Source: Papilionanthe hookeriana x Papilionanthe teres (Eukaryota > Streptophyta > Magnoliopsida > Asparagales > Orchidaceae). From it: a stretch of 64,000 nucleotides of DNA. Shown here one piece after another: positions 1-12,207 of the stretch. The stretch spans positions 3,844,001 to 3,908,000 of the forward strand of contig CM040425.1 of the NCBI GenBank assembly GCA_022702705.1, given 5' to 3'. Position numbers and translations under genes: made by a program. Below the pieces are notes generated by a model, which was given only the letters and a program-made list of their open reading frames with translations, was not told the DNA's origin and did not search any database. How positions within the stretch are numbered: position 1 is the first letter of the stretch; each line of letters starts with the position of its first letter.

Positions 1-2289
1 AGAAGAGTTTGGGATTAATTGGGCAGAGTTTTGGTAAGGTCCAGTGCATCCAAACTTTTGGTCGTGGAGGTGAGGAGTTTAAATAGCCATGGCTAGAGGG
101 CTTACCAGGGCAAGTTAAGGGCTGGGATCAGCTGCTTAGGGGAGGAGAAGAAGAGCTGTGAAGTTTAATTGGGTTGGGACAGCTCAGCAAACTCAAATTT
201 GAAATTTTTTCTCACATGGAGCTCTTGGCCGTGGGGTTTTCCGACGACTGGGGTGGAGGTCCTGCCAGGGTCAGGTCACCATCTGACTCAGTGAGTCTAG
301 GGATTGAGTTTTGTGCAAACAATTGGCATTCGCCATGTGTAAAGGAGTTGATTTAAATGGAATGGGGGGAAAGTGTATTTTGGGATCATATTGGTCAACT
401 CATGCATTTGGGTTTGGTGCACCCACCAAGGCCTGATTTTGGGCTAAAAGAAATCAGTTGGGTCAGCCAAGAGAAGGTGGTGAGGTCCCTATCCATGGTG
501 AGGTGGCTAACTTGGATTAGAGTGTGACATGAATAAGGTTAAAAAGGATTAGTGAAGGATTAAGAAAGAGCCTCCTCCTTTTTCCATTAATGGCTTGGTG
601 AGGTGGAAAGTGGCTCCTGTGGCTCGCATATGGCTTATGCATGGCTCAATGGCTTCATGTGGCTTAGGGCAAGGCTTGGTCAATTTCATGGAAAAGGGTT
701 TTTTGAAATTTTTGGTATTTTGGGATGATTTTGGCATGAGGCTTGATTTGGAATCATTTAATTATGAAATAGAAACTTAGGGGGTGATTTTGATTAAAGG
801 GATGACAAATTAAAATGTCATGTGGGCTTTAGGATAGATTTTGGGCTTTTGAAATTGTTTTGGATAGGCTTTTAAATGTTTTATGAAGGTGGGCTTTTAG
901 ATTTTAAAGATAAATTTTTGGATGAAAATTTGGTGAAGGGTTGTGTCAAATAAATGTTGCATTTGGTTTAGGAATGTGTCATGAGTGATTTGAAGCAAGT
1001 TTGGGGTAATTTGGAGTTGAATTAGGTTTGATTTGGGTCTTTTGGTAATAGGACCAAAATGGGTCAAATTGGGCTAACTTGGGCTAAGGTTGCTAATGTT
1101 CGGTTTGATGTAAAATTAATGTTTTAAAATGTTTATGGAGGTGTAACAAAGAGTTTTCAATTTTGGTTGGGTCTTGATTTTGGGATTTGGGCTTGTTTGG
1201 GTTTATGATTGGTTTAGGCCAATTTAGGAAATTTTGTTTTGGGTTAGGCTTGGGTGGAATGTGGGTCCAAATATTGGGTAAATTAAGTTAGAGTTTTGTT
1301 TGTGGGGATGTTAGGAAGATTTCAAAACAAATTTGGGGAAAATTGGGTAACATTGGGGTTGAATTTAGGATGGATTTGGTTAATTGGCCATTTTAGGCTT
1401 TAAGGGCCCATTTGGGACTTTTGATCAAATTGGATTAAATTGACAAAATTGGGGTATGTGTCAATTGAACAAAATAAAATTGGGAAAATTTGAAATTTTT
1501 TGGAATTTTTTGAGAATTTTTGGATTTTTTGGATTTTTGGGTCAAAAAGGATATTTTGGGTATTTGGAGAGTATTGGGGGGTATCTTTTGGAAATTTTGG
1601 TACATTTGGCCATGGATGACCAATTTGAGTGGTGGAGAATATTTAGGATTGATTTTGAGGAGTTTTGGGTAATTTAGGCAATTTTGCAAATTTTGGGCAA
1701 TTTCAAGGGCATTTGGTAGGTTTGGTGGGTTTAGGGCCCGGGGGTCAAAAATTGAAATTTGGGGAAAATGAAGATTAATTAGATGTGTGTAAAATGAAAC
1801 CATTTTGGTTGAGCCATGAAGCCATATTAGGCTCACAAGAGCCATGAGAGGACTCATTTTAGGCACTCAATATGTTGTTCCTAACCCTCTCAACCAGGGG
1901 CTTAGGGGTTAAGGTCCATCCATATGAGTTACCTACATGAGTCAGGGAGTTGAGTTGGGTGAGAGTGTTGTTTTAGGGTTTAGAATGTGTGTGAGAGTGT
2001 GGTGAGTGCAAGCTTTTCCTCTCCAAGACCAAACAACACAGGGTGATCCTAAGGCCAAAGAATACTATAGGAAACTCATCCTTTAAACCTCCACATATTG
2101 ATTTCAACCCTCCAAGTGACCTAGGGGTTTACAGTCAAAATTGTGGGGTTTGAAGGGAGTCAAGAAGTGTTTCAACTTCTAAGTGGTGGGTCCCATTTCT
2201 AGTCCTCTAGGATAGTCGAAGTGAAAAACTATGGCTAGATCCTAAGTACTAAGGAGAGAGATCAGACCTCACCAAAAACAAGGTCAACA
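1..2289 (-). mobile_element. Partial Ogre-like LTR (F), 5' portion, minus orientation
   Basis: On the minus strand this begins at 2289 with TGTTGACCT, the same LTR start as at 14591 and 34483, and related to those at 40772 and 45491. It runs off the left edge of the window. It keeps the same landmarks as the other copies: a promoter-proximal T-rich stretch of short T-tracts (about 1485-1600), long G/T-rich blocks, and a TATA-like motif near 78-86. It covers U3 and stops just before the transcribed part. The flank at 2290 is Athila-type coding sequence, so this copy inserted into element A. Whether it is a solo LTR or one end of a full element cannot be seen. The many small ORFs within it are not conserved in the other copies and are not genes. 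Confidence 0.85.
78..86 (-). promoter_or_regulatory. TATA-box candidate of LTR F
   Basis: On the minus strand the sequence reads CTATTTAAA, about 2.2 kb from the LTR start. It is the same motif at the same relative place as in the two E LTRs (12198-12207 and 32084-32093), where CTATTTAAAC is followed by C-rich leader sequence. Transcription would start about 30 bp downstream, outside the window. Inferred from position and conservation only. Confidence 0.5.
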
Positions 2290-3022
2290 CTCATCATTCA
2301 ATTCAGGTTCTTATTGTGATTGAGTTAAATCTGAAGATATAAAGACTAGTGGTATAGATGAATTCCCTAAATAGGTAGGCTTTAAAATTGTATGGGGCAA
2401 ATTCATCTCAAGTTCATGAGATTTTTCAACTGATGGAATTAAAAGTTCACTATTTTTGGTAACGACCATCATTTCACACATCTCCTGAACATACATACAA
2501 TCTTCTTTAAATAATGTTTTCAACTCAACATGAAAGTCCATTTCAATCTCGTCTGTTAACTTACTCTCAAAACTTTCTTTGAAATGGTCTTTACTTAGAT
2601 AATTAATTTCATCCATCCAATAACAATCATCATCTTTTCTCTCAGCTGGATATTTCATAGTCTTTAACACATCAAAAATGATTTTGATCATTAATATTTA
2701 TAGTCAACTCTCCTTTTGGACATCTATCATAGCTTATCCAATAATAAGGAATAGGCTCCCCAAAATAATTAAATTGTTTTTTATCTTCCTCCATTTCTAA
2801 TACAATAAATTCCATAGGAAAGAAAAATTTATCCACTTTAACAAGCACATCATCAATAAGCCCTTTTGGATAAATTATAGATCGATCAGCTACCTGAAGG
2901 GTTACAGTAGTGGGAGAAATATCAGCTAAACCTAACCTTCTAAATATACATAGAGGCATCACATTAATGCTCCCTCTTAAATCACATAAAGCTTTTCCGC
3001 ATAATATTTCTCTAATGCACAA
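2290..3022 (-). pseudogene. Athila-like element A: protease and pre-RT segment, truncated
   Basis: Two overlapping minus-strand reading stretches (3022-2672 and 2691-2311) make up the protease and the segment leading to reverse transcriptase of an Athila-type polyprotein. The protease active-site region reads CDLRGSINVMP where Athila elements usually have CDLGASINLMP. The catalytic Asp is kept, but the following Gly-Ala is changed to Arg-Gly. Family-typical TVTLQVADRSI and VDKFFFPMEFIVLEMEED follow. The segment ends with SSDLT, which normally precedes the RT domain. There it is cut by LTR F at 2289, so RT is missing. The two pieces are in different frames, so this is a decayed copy. Confidence 0.85.
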
Positions 3023-4695
3023 GTAATTGTTAAGCTACAAGGACCTTTAGGTATCTAGGGAAGATTTTTCTGAAGTATAGCGCTGCACTCCTCACTTATC
3101 TCAACTGTCATGTAATCCTCACATTTCCTTTTCTTGTTTAATATCTCCTACATAAACATTGCATAAATTGGCATCTATTCCAAAGCTTCAGTGAATGGAA
3201 TATTTATCGTTAACTTCTTAAGTACTTTCATGAACTTTGAAAATTTTTTATCCATCTCATGTTGTCTAAATCTTTGAGGAAATGAAGATGGTGGTCTTTC
3301 TAAATTGATTTTTGTTGGAGATCTTAATGTTTACAGATCCTTATAAACATGCTCTTCAGGTCCTTTAATTTTATTTATTTCTCTCACAACTTCTTTCTCT
3401 TTTCTAACCACATCCTCTATCTCTCTTCCACTTCTTAATTGGACAGCTTCTACTTGTTCATTATTGTTCTCTTTAGGGTTGATCTCAGTGTTGTTAGGAA
3501 ATGTTCCTTGTGGCCTATTGCTAAGTGAATTAGCAATTTGTGCCAGTTGATTCTTTATGTTTTTAATCGCAGTTTGACTTTGCAATTAGTTTCCCATTTG
3601 TAATACCACTTATTCTATTGAGATCTTATTATCCTCAAATTGTTGATCATTGTTAGAGTCCAGTTGATATGAATGATTATAGTTCGTGTTCCCTTGATTA
3701 TTCCAACTTCCATTAGGATTTGCATGATTATTTTCCCATTGTTGGTTTCCAACCCCAAAAGTATGATTCCAGTTAAAATTAGGATGTTTTTCCAACCTGG
3801 GTTGTAAAAGTTAGAATACAAGTTATTTATGATATTTAAAGACTCATACGATATGTGAATCAATCATATGCCCTAATAAACTTTAATCACTTACTGGAGT
3901 AAATTGAGGCTGGTTCATTCCAAATTGGTCCAACTTCCTTGATATTGCAGCAATAAGAAATGAAAGAATTGCAATCACATTTATATCATGAACTCCGGCT
4001 TCCTTTTTAGGATTTATCCTTGCAGAGTGCTATTGAAATTCATTTGTAGCCATTTCTTCAATTAATGCATCCCCTTCATCAAATATTTTTGACATTAATG
4101 AACCACCAGCAGCAGCATCAATAATGGACCTAAGGGATCCTAACCCATTGTAAAAAGTTTGAATGATTAACCAATCGGGCAGTGCATGGTGTGGACACCT
4201 TTTTAAGAGTTCCTTAAATCTTTCCAGGGCTTTGTATATTGATTCTCCTTTATACCGAAAGAATGAGATAATATCATTTCTAACTTTAGTATTCCTTGAA
4301 GGTGGAAAATACTTAGTTAGGAATTTCTAAGTTAACTCCTCCCAATTTTTAATAGAGTCAGGTGCTAATGGGTATAACCTCATTTTAGCCTTATCCCTCA
4401 GTGAGAAAAGAAAACACCTTAGTCTAATAACATCATCTGACATCCCGTTATAACGAAATGTAGCACAAAGTTCTAGAAAACTTGATAAGTGTAAATAGGG
4501 ATCCTCTGACGAAGTACCCCAAACTAGTTGTTCTGCACCAGTTGGATAATCGCTGGAATTAATTTAAATGAGTCAGCTTCTATGATAAGGTTTTGTATAC
4601 TTTGAGTGAATTTCATCTGTTGTAGGATTTACATAATCCCTCAATGATATATGATATTTTTTCAAGTTATTATTTTGAATATTTTCCACTTCCAT
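3023..4695 (-). pseudogene. gag: Athila-like element A: gag pseudogene
   Basis: Minus-strand gag remnant. The likely start is the ATG at 4695, which gives MEVENIQNNN and then the family-typical LRDYVNPTTDEIH. The capsid core is recognisable: SFLELCATFRYNGMSDDVIRL, FSLRDKAK, KFLTKYFPPS, ERFKELLKRCPHH, and WLIIQTFYNGL. After it come a Gln/Asn-rich segment (about 3610-3863) and a basic/acidic linker with VQLRSGRE (about 3331-3585). Several in-frame stops and frameshifts break it (for example near 4565, 4330 and 3870), so it cannot make Gag. It lies directly upstream of the protease piece, as in an intact gag-pro order. Confidence 0.85.
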
Positions 4696-5028
4696 TTCTA
4701 GTTATTCAAGTCCTTTCTATTTTTTTGAATTTTTTTATTTTTTCTAACAAGGGATCATAAGGCACAAGTCCTACTGATCCTTTATTTCGCACACGTTACT
4801 TAGCAAACAATGCATTAACAATTAAACAAACAAAACAAAAAATATATTCAACACAAAAAAATATTTTCACAAACACCTTGTTTTTCACACAAATAGTTTC
4901 TCCACAACACTTTTTCATACAAAAACACTTTCCACACAAAAATAGTTTTTACGACGCTACAGTTTTCCAAGCCTAAGCCTAATTATTTCAACTAGAATTC
5001 TCCTAAAAGTCAGGATCAGCCGTAGTAA
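4696..5028 (-). other. Untranslated leader of Athila-like element A
   Basis: AT-rich, non-coding DNA between the primer-binding-site cluster and the gag start on the minus strand. It contains runs of short A/C-rich direct repeats (ACAAAACA and CACAAAAA types, 4800-4950). No gene or clear signal is seen in it. Confidence 0.6.
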
Positions 5029-5221
5029 TCCCCGGCAACGGCGCTAAAAACTTGATCTTGTTATTTTTTATATGTAAGGATTTATGAAGTTGACACAAAT
5101 AATTGATGATTTTAATCCCTGGCAATGGAGCTAAAAACTTGATCCTGATAATTTTTTATATGAAAGGATTTATGAAGTTGACATCAGTACTTGAAGATTT
5201 TAATCCCTGGCAATCGTCCCA
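5029..5221 (-). repeat. Tandemly triplicated PBS/leader unit of element A
   Basis: Three copies of a primer-binding-site-like motif lie 87-88 bp apart. On the minus strand they read TAGCGCCGTTGCCGGGGA (ends near 5029), AGCTCCATTGCCAGGGA (near 5116) and GGGACGATTGCCAGGGA (near 5204). Each is preceded by ATCAAGTTTTT and separated by the same leader text (GTCAACTTCATAAATCC, ATATAAAAAAT). The canonical Athila PBS is TGGCGCCGTTGCCGGGGA. The copy next to the LTR, at 5204-5221, is the most degenerate. The copy nearest gag is the best preserved. Confidence 0.75.
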
Positions 5222-5227
5222 AAAACT

Positions 5228-6980
5228 TGATCCCAAGAAAAGTAATATTTCAATTATATATTTAAATAATAGAGATTCTACGCAAGTATACAAATTGTTA
5301 TCAAGTAATAAAGGGCTTTCTGATTAAGCCTTGGGTATTGATCTCACAGAGATTGAGGTTAATTACGACAGCTGTAAGAGAAATTCTAGTCTACAATAAC
5401 ACGCCCTGGCTTAGAAGGTTGACAATGGTTTGGTTTTAATTAAATCCTACAATTATCACTACAATTGTACTTCTACTCATAAACTAAAATACATAGTCAA
5501 AATCAGAATGTGGGGTTTGATATATTAAAAGTACCCTTCTTCATACAATTAAATTAGTGAAACTGTAAAAGTAAAACAAGTAGAGAGAGAGATTGTGAAA
5601 AATAGGAGAAATTATATTTTTTACGCTTTCTATGAATGTTATAAAGAACATTGGTTAATCTAAAGTTTAAACAGTTTTGAAGACCAGCTAGGTAGGGAAG
5701 ATACTAGCTCTCACTGTAGAGTTACCTCTCATCCCTCCACCTGGAGGTTAACATCTCACATCAAAACCTAAAATAATAGACCAAATTAGTGTGCTTTAGC
5801 CTGTCACTCTAAAGTCCTCTAATTCTACACTCTTCAAAGTTTATCACCTTATTTAATTGCACTCAATTATATGAATTGCATTCTCATCCATACAATCTCA
5901 TGTGATTCTACCATAGTTGACTGAGACAACACCATCACAGATCTTACAAGTTCTCACAACAGATTTCAACATGCGAGTTGATCAAGTTTACATGTAAATG
6001 AAGATCAAACTAAAATCATCACAATATATTCTCACTCTAGTCAATTGTATATCCTACACATGCATACTAATTCATTATAAGAAGGAAGAGTAAAGAAAAC
6101 TACTCACTACAGATGGAGAAACAATAAAAACATTTCATCGAACAAGTATTTGAGACCATCCAAAAAAAGTACTAAATTCAAGTCGAAATACAATTAAAAT
6201 ACTTATCTTTGATAGAAATCAGACTCACCTTGTATAGCATAAGCAATCTCCTTACAATCCTCTCCTAGAATAAATTGAAAGAAAAGAAGAAATCTTTCAC
6301 TCTCTCTCTTCTTCACTCACCTTATCGTCCTTCATGGGGTTCTAGCCAAGCCTTCTTCTCCTCTTCTAATTAGTTCAAGAATTCATGAGTTTAAAAAATT
6401 TTATAGAGAGTTTTAAAAACATATCCAAGCCTTATTTATAATTTCTCAAGAGATTCTTAAGCGTCTCTTCAAAAGTGTCCTTATTCAATGAACCTTCCAA
6501 AAGGGTGCCTCAAGTGTCTCTTTAATAATAACTCCATGTAACTGCCCAAAATCCTTATCTAAAGTCCATTTTATTATTTCCAACGAATTCCCCAAGAGAC
6601 ACATGAAGCAACGCTTCAAAAATCGTCCAAATCCGATGTATATTCTAGAAGATATGTTGAAAACCATCACCAGTGCCTAAGTAGTAATTTTTGGCACTTA
6701 GCCGCTCTCTAGTGGAGCCTAAGCACCATGTTGGGGGACCTAAGCACCTGACATAGGTACTTAAGTGCCCATTTCGGCCCCCATGGCTCCGGTGTGCCCC
6801 AGTTTGACCCGGTTTGCTCCAGTTTGCTCCATTTTGGTTCATTTTTGTTCCTTTTGCTCCAATCACTCCAAATTCTTTAATATTATTCACCTACAACCCA
6901 AAACACAATAAAACATATCTTTAAAGTGCAATATCATTATAAAAAATAGCATGAAAAATAGTAAATATTTAGGTGCATCA
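5228..6980 (-). mobile_element. LTR of Athila-like element A (5' LTR in its own orientation)
   Basis: On the minus strand it runs TGATGCACCTAAAT (from 6980) to GGGATCA (5228), about 1.75 kb, followed by the PBS cluster and gag. It is related to the LTRs at 34982-36636, 39066-40430 and 57147-59122. All share an early ACACTTTAAAG-type block and a late block describing a CT-rich and splice-like region. A variable GC-rich block with internal short repeats lies at about 6670-6790. The high-coordinate flank is gag of element B, so A inserted into B. The low boundary is inferred from the ATCA/AGTTTTT junction. Confidence 0.8.
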
Positions 6981-7222
6981 GAAAGCTTGATGGATATTTC
7001 TTAAGGAGATCTTTAAATCTTTCCCAAGCTTCATATATTAACACCCCTTTAAACTGACACAAAGATATAATATCATTTCTAAGCATAGCAGTTTTTTATG
7101 GAGGGAAATATTTTGACAAAAATTTTTGTGAAAATTCTTCTGAAGTTCTAATTGATCCAGTGCTAACAAATATAACACAACCTTAGCTTTATCCATTAAT
7201 GAAAAAAGAAAAATTATATGCC
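6981..7222 (-). pseudogene. gag: Athila-like element B: gag middle segment, cut on both sides
   Basis: Minus-strand gag capsid sequence: a segment like FSLMDKAK, then a frameshifted middle, then ERFKDLL followed by a YPSS-type end. It is the direct continuation of the gag that stops at 34489. Joining across element E restores the family order, with capsid FRYDG before E and SLMDKAK after E. The low end is cut by LTR A at 6980. The reading frame is interrupted more than once. Its place between E and A is the evidence for two independent insertions into one gag gene. Confidence 0.8.
7218..7222. repeat. Target-site duplication ATGCC, left of element E
   Basis: ATGCC directly precedes the TGTCGGCAT terminus of the left LTR. 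An identical ATGCC follows the ...GTCAACA terminus of the right LTR at 34484-34488. A 5-bp duplication is what gypsy integrases make. Confidence 0.9.
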
Positions 7223-9283
7223 TGTCGGCATATTTTTAGGTTAGGTGTTTTATTTTGAAAAGGGGTCGCCTACAGAAATTGTCGGCGAATTTTTAATTTA
7301 ATTTAAATAAATAATTTGAAAAGTAGTATTTGATTTTGAAAATAATTTTAAATTTGAAAATTTTAAGATATGAAATCAAGCTGATCTAACATCCCGAATA
7401 GTTTATATAAACGAGCACCGCACCTACAATTGTATATCTATCCCGGAGAATAGACACCTTTGCTTGATGATGGGGCTCGATTAAATAAACTAGAAGATTT
7501 GTGACATCCGTTTGGTTTGCGAACCAATTTTATAAGCCTACAAGTTCCCCTGCTTAATATAAAGGAATTAAGCAGGGTTTATATTACCTGGGTTCTTAAA
7601 GTTCCCTATAAGGGCAAGCCCCTATAGTTAACTACATCTTAAATGAAGTGAATCATTTAAGAAAACTCTCGATAATGATCGGTGGTTTTGCTCTCGAGAA
7701 TTTGAAAGTTTAAGGTTTTCGAAAGGATTGGATTTTTGGAAATTCGAAAGGGAATGACTCAAAATTTGGAACAATTTATTTTTGAGAATCCGAAGGAAGA
7801 GAAGTAGGAGAAGGCGAGGATCCAGAAGAATCTTGGCAACTTCCCAAACTATCCTATTGTTTGGCTTAGATTTGGGAAAATCCTAATATTATCTAATATT
7901 TCGATCTTGCCGATTTTAGTTAATTAGGACTTATATTCGTATGACATAATCATACGATCGGCCTCGAAGAAGTGAGGGTTTATGTCGTACCGAACGATCA
8001 CCTCGGAGTCCTAAGACCAGGTTAGGGCTTAATTTACATGATATGATCATGCAAATGCCTAACGAAGAGTTGAGGATTTATGTTGCACTAGGCGAACTAC
8101 CTCGAAATCCTATGGTTTTGGTTATTTAATTCTAAGAAAGTTTAGGTCGAAGTAGATCCGAGTTTTCTTGATGACGATGACCGTGCTGCCCACCATGCTC
8201 CGAGCTCCTTGTTGTTGTAGAGGTTTAGTTTTAGAAGTCGTATATCAGGAGATGAGAGAAGTGTTTTGGTTTAGAGAAAATCTTAAAATTCAAGTGTTTT
8301 AATATTTTAATTAAAACAAATCTTAAAGTTGATTAAACAGAACCGATTAAGATCCCACGGTTCCGTCATCCGGCACCAGATTATTTTCATCGAATTCACT
8401 TAGTCCGGATGAATTTGCTAAACTCAGTTGAAAGAGTTCCACACCTTCATTTAGACCGTGGGAAATCCGGTTACCAACACGTGGGTTACATCATCAGAGG
8501 TATTCCCAGTCATTCGACGAGACGTTTTAATTTAGTTGCAATTGTAGTTTTGTGTTACGTTTGTGATTAAATTTTGAGTTGTTTTATATTTTGGAATGTT
8601 GTCGCGGTGATTTTTATCTTATAATGACTTTTAATTTAGTTTTGGTTTCGGTTCGGGGACTATCTAAAGGTTTTGGTTTTCATGCGACAATTGTTTATCA
8701 TGCAGAAAAGTACGATAAATTGCAATAAAGTAAATTGCAATAAAATAAAAGCGTACCTGGAGGGTCTTCCCGTCATCCCAAGCTGCACTTAAAACACATG
8801 TTAAGGCATTTAAACATTCCAACAAGTACCTAGGTAAAGCTAAGGGAAAGGTTTTTTGGTTGTCTACCAAAGTCCTAATCCTATAAATAGTCATCTCCTA
8901 TGACGTCTAGGTTCTTGTGTTTTGGTTTACAGACGATTTTTCTTCATCAAAGAATAATTAAATTCAATTGTTCTTATAAACATCCTATCATATTGAGGAA
9001 GTGCTTAAGACGAGTCCTAAACATCTTTTCAATACCTCTAGGATTGTTTTAAGTCCAAGAGAATTTAATTATACAAGTGAATTAATCATCCGGGAGATGA
9101 ATGAAGTGACACTTCACTTAATACTCCGTTTAGGAGTTATGACAACAAGAGCTTTTGAGGGTAAAATTGATGTTTTAGTGATTTGTGATTTAATTTAATT
9201 TTAATTAATGGATTTAAGTTTGGAATAGTGTTCAAGTTGTTTTAGATTTATTTTGAATTCTTTATGTCTTAAGTGATATTATA

Positions 9284-9510
9284 TTTAATTCAATTTAATT
9301 TAATTTAATTTAATTTAATTTAATTTAATTTAATTCAATTTAATTCTAATTTAATTTTATTTTAATTTTAATTTAATTTTAATTTTATTTTTTAATTTGA
9401 TTTTATTTTTAATTTAATTTAATTTAATTTAATTTAATTTAACTTAATTTAATTTAATTTAATTCTAATTTAATTTTATTTTAATTTTAATTTTAATTTT
9501 TATTTTTTAT
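9284..9510. repeat. Pentanucleotide (TTTAA)n microsatellite in left LTR of E
   Basis: Two interrupted runs of TTTAA units (about 9284-9345 and 9411-9465) are separated by T-rich degenerate DNA. The matching array in the right LTR (29128-29410) has a much longer second run. This is replication-slippage variation after insertion. Confidence 0.9.
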
Positions 9511-11402
9511 GTTTTAAAGATGATTTAATTTAATTGTTAAAGTATTAATTTAATTGAAATTTTGATTGAATTTAGTTTAAATGTTTTAATTTTAATTTAA
9601 TTTAATGATTAAGTCTTTTAGTATTTTAAATCTTGAGTTTGGATTATCATTTTAATTGGGAATTCAATATTATTGAAGTGATTAATTTAGGGACTCTTAA
9701 ATTAAAGAATAAATGTCTTCTTAATAATATCCCTATTTTAATAATTTCAATTTTTATTAATCTTCCAAATTTAATTAATTAATTGATTTAATTAATTAAT
9801 TGATTAAGGTTTACTTTAATTAATCTTAAAAATGATTGATGGGTCTCTACCCTTTAATTATTTAAATTTCAATCATCCAAATCAGATTAGGATCAAATAT
9901 TTTACTCTCTCATTTTATTAAGCCTAAAGTTTTAATTAAGGGTTAAAATTTTAATTACCATTTTGCCCTTCAAGCTTAATAATTTCATAACTCACTAAAT
10001 TGAGCTTAAATGAATTTGAAATTTTTGTGTGACTTCACTTATATGTCAATTAAGACATAAGAGGAGAAAATGTAATTTTTCTGTATTTAATTTATTTATA
10101 TAATTATTTTTTTGTGGAAAATAGGGATTTTCAAGGAAAATTCAGTAAGATGACCAAGGGAATTTTTCTGTCCTTAAGAAAATTATGGGATATTCCTAAT
10201 GACCAGAGGACCATTCGGACCAATTTTGGTGATTTTTCGAATTATATTTTATTTATTAGAATTATTTTCATTTTTGGAGTATTAATTAATTTTAAAATAA
10301 AATTAAAGTTGAAAATGGATTTTATATTTTTATTAAATCTTTCTAACCTCAAGGAGTTCAGAGAAACAAATTTTATATTTGTCTAATTTTTCTTTGATTT
10401 ATTAGAATTATTTTAGTGAAAAGGTTGGAAAATACATTTTTTTAATATTAAAAATTACATTAAGCCTTTAAAATTCAATATCTTACCCTAGGGACTTAGA
10501 AAAAATATTTGGTTTGTTCCTAAATGATTAGGAGTCAAAATGTGACATTCTGGTGATTTTTAATATTTTAATAATTTTTATTATTTTTTAGTTATTAAAA
10601 ATATTAAAATAATGATAAAAATCAACTTTTTTAGAAAATTACAATTTTAATTTTCCTAAGTTTCTCTGATATCAGAGAGGCTCCAAAACCATTTTTGTGA
10701 ATTTTTGAAAAGTATTTTGTGAGTTATGAATTTTTAAAGTTTAATTTTACCCATTTTGTTTAAGAGGCTTAATCAACTCATTTGGTAGGGTTAATCAAGT
10801 CCAATTGGTTTCAAATTTTTATGTGGTGTTCTCCTATCCCTAGAGGACAGTGAAGAATTGTTTTTAAGTTAATTTAATGAAAGGTTAACCCTAATTAATT
10901 AAAGTTCAATTTTCGGTGTTTAGGCCAATTAGGGTTGTTCAAAGTGAATTAACTCAAAATTTATTTTTCCTACGTCCCTCTGGTCACAAGAAACATCACC
11001 AAATTTTCCTAGAATTTATTTCTCAATATGATAATTATTGGAATTAAAATACTCAAAACAGTAACATGAACTTGAAAAATCAATAACTTCTCATAAGGAT
11101 GGCCTCGACCTTGGAAAATTCGGGGAATGTTCCCAAGTTCGGAGGCTTCAAAGCCCTATGGTCTCAAGCCATGATGAATTGCCTATACAAATGGAGAATT
11201 GAAACAATGCAAAGAGTAAATAAATCATTAAAAATAAAATACTTAATGAAATTACTTGATTTCTTTTCCACATTATTCTCCTCTGTTTGCTGAGCAAGAG
11301 GGTATTCTTATTTCATTTTTAGGATTTTTCTACAAAAAGTTATGAATTTTTGAAGTTCTGGGAATTAAATAAATAGAAAATAGCCTATTTTCCTACTTAT
11401 CC

Positions 11403-11680
11403 ACGCGGCGCCGCGTCAACCTCGGCAGCTCCGAAGGGAGTGCGTGTCGCGCTGTGATTGGGCGCCGCCATCTGAGTCAGCCGTCCCGGGACCCGCCTTT
11501 CACGCAACATGTTCTGGTCCGACTCGATCCGAGCCGTCCATCCGATACACGCGCGATCCAACGGCTCCGGTCATCATCTACGGCTGGGTGAGAACCCGTG
11601 ACCGTAGACCTTCTAACCCTAATTTCTCACTCGATTCTCAACGGATTTATGTGTTCTTGTGCTCTATGGATTCGTCTTGA
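11403..11680 (-). promoter_or_regulatory. CpG-rich island of the LTR leader (left LTR of E)
   Basis: A GC- and CpG-rich block in otherwise AT-rich DNA, about 0.5-0.8 kb downstream of the TATA motif in the element's own direction. It starts on the plus strand with the perfect 14-bp palindrome ACGCGGCGCCGCGT (11403-11416). It contains segments conserved in the D and G LTRs, including GATCGCGCGTGTAT and TCAGATGGCGGC types. Likely leader or regulatory sequence. Its function is not known to me. Confidence 0.6.
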
Positions 11681-12197
11681 AGAGACAAACACATCCATAC
11701 TGTAAACATGCACTGAAATTAACTCAAACTAAATGGAGAATCTCTGTAAGCTCGGGAGGAAGAGTGAGTCCATACCTTTGCTCAGAGAAGTGAAGCTTCA
11801 ATCTGAGGGTTGTGTCATGTTCGATTGGGTCCAAGCAAGCTCCGGATGAAGTCCCTTGGCACAGTGAATTGTCTAGGTACAAAAGTGACCACAACCGATC
11901 ACAAAGCTTGGAGGCTGGAAGCGATGGCTGGCTTCGGTGAGGGGGCTTTTGCTGGGAAACTTCTCCTCTTGGTACGGTGAAGGTGTAGAGTCAATCAATT
12001 TGAGGATTGACTCACTGTGGTGAAGTGTCTTGGTTTTGGGCTTGGATTTCAACTACGAATTTGAGCTTACGGAGAGGAAATGGCGGGGGGATTTCGGTGG
12101 GGATCAAGTTCTCTATGTGTAGAGAGTGGTGCGGGATGATTTTGACGGGGTTTCGGTAAGGTTTGGTTCGGCACCTCTCTTGGCCAAGAGGAGGGGT

Positions 12198-12207
12198 GTT
12201 TAAATAG
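12198..12207 (-). promoter_or_regulatory. TATA-box candidate, left LTR of E
   Basis: On the minus strand it reads CTATTTAAAC, followed within 30-50 bp by a C-rich leader. The same motif is at 32084-32093. In the 3' LTR it would drive outward transcription into flanking DNA at coordinates below 7223. Confidence 0.55.

Noticed and set aside
1435..1866. 143-residue ORF antisense in LTR F
   Set aside because: Composition is driven by the low-complexity A-tract block. Corresponding frames in E, D and G differ. Not a gene.
10114..10386. 90-residue plus-strand ORF in the left LTR of E
   Set aside because: AT-rich LTR leader sequence. In the right LTR the matching frame is interrupted (30010-30260). 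Opposite to the element's direction.
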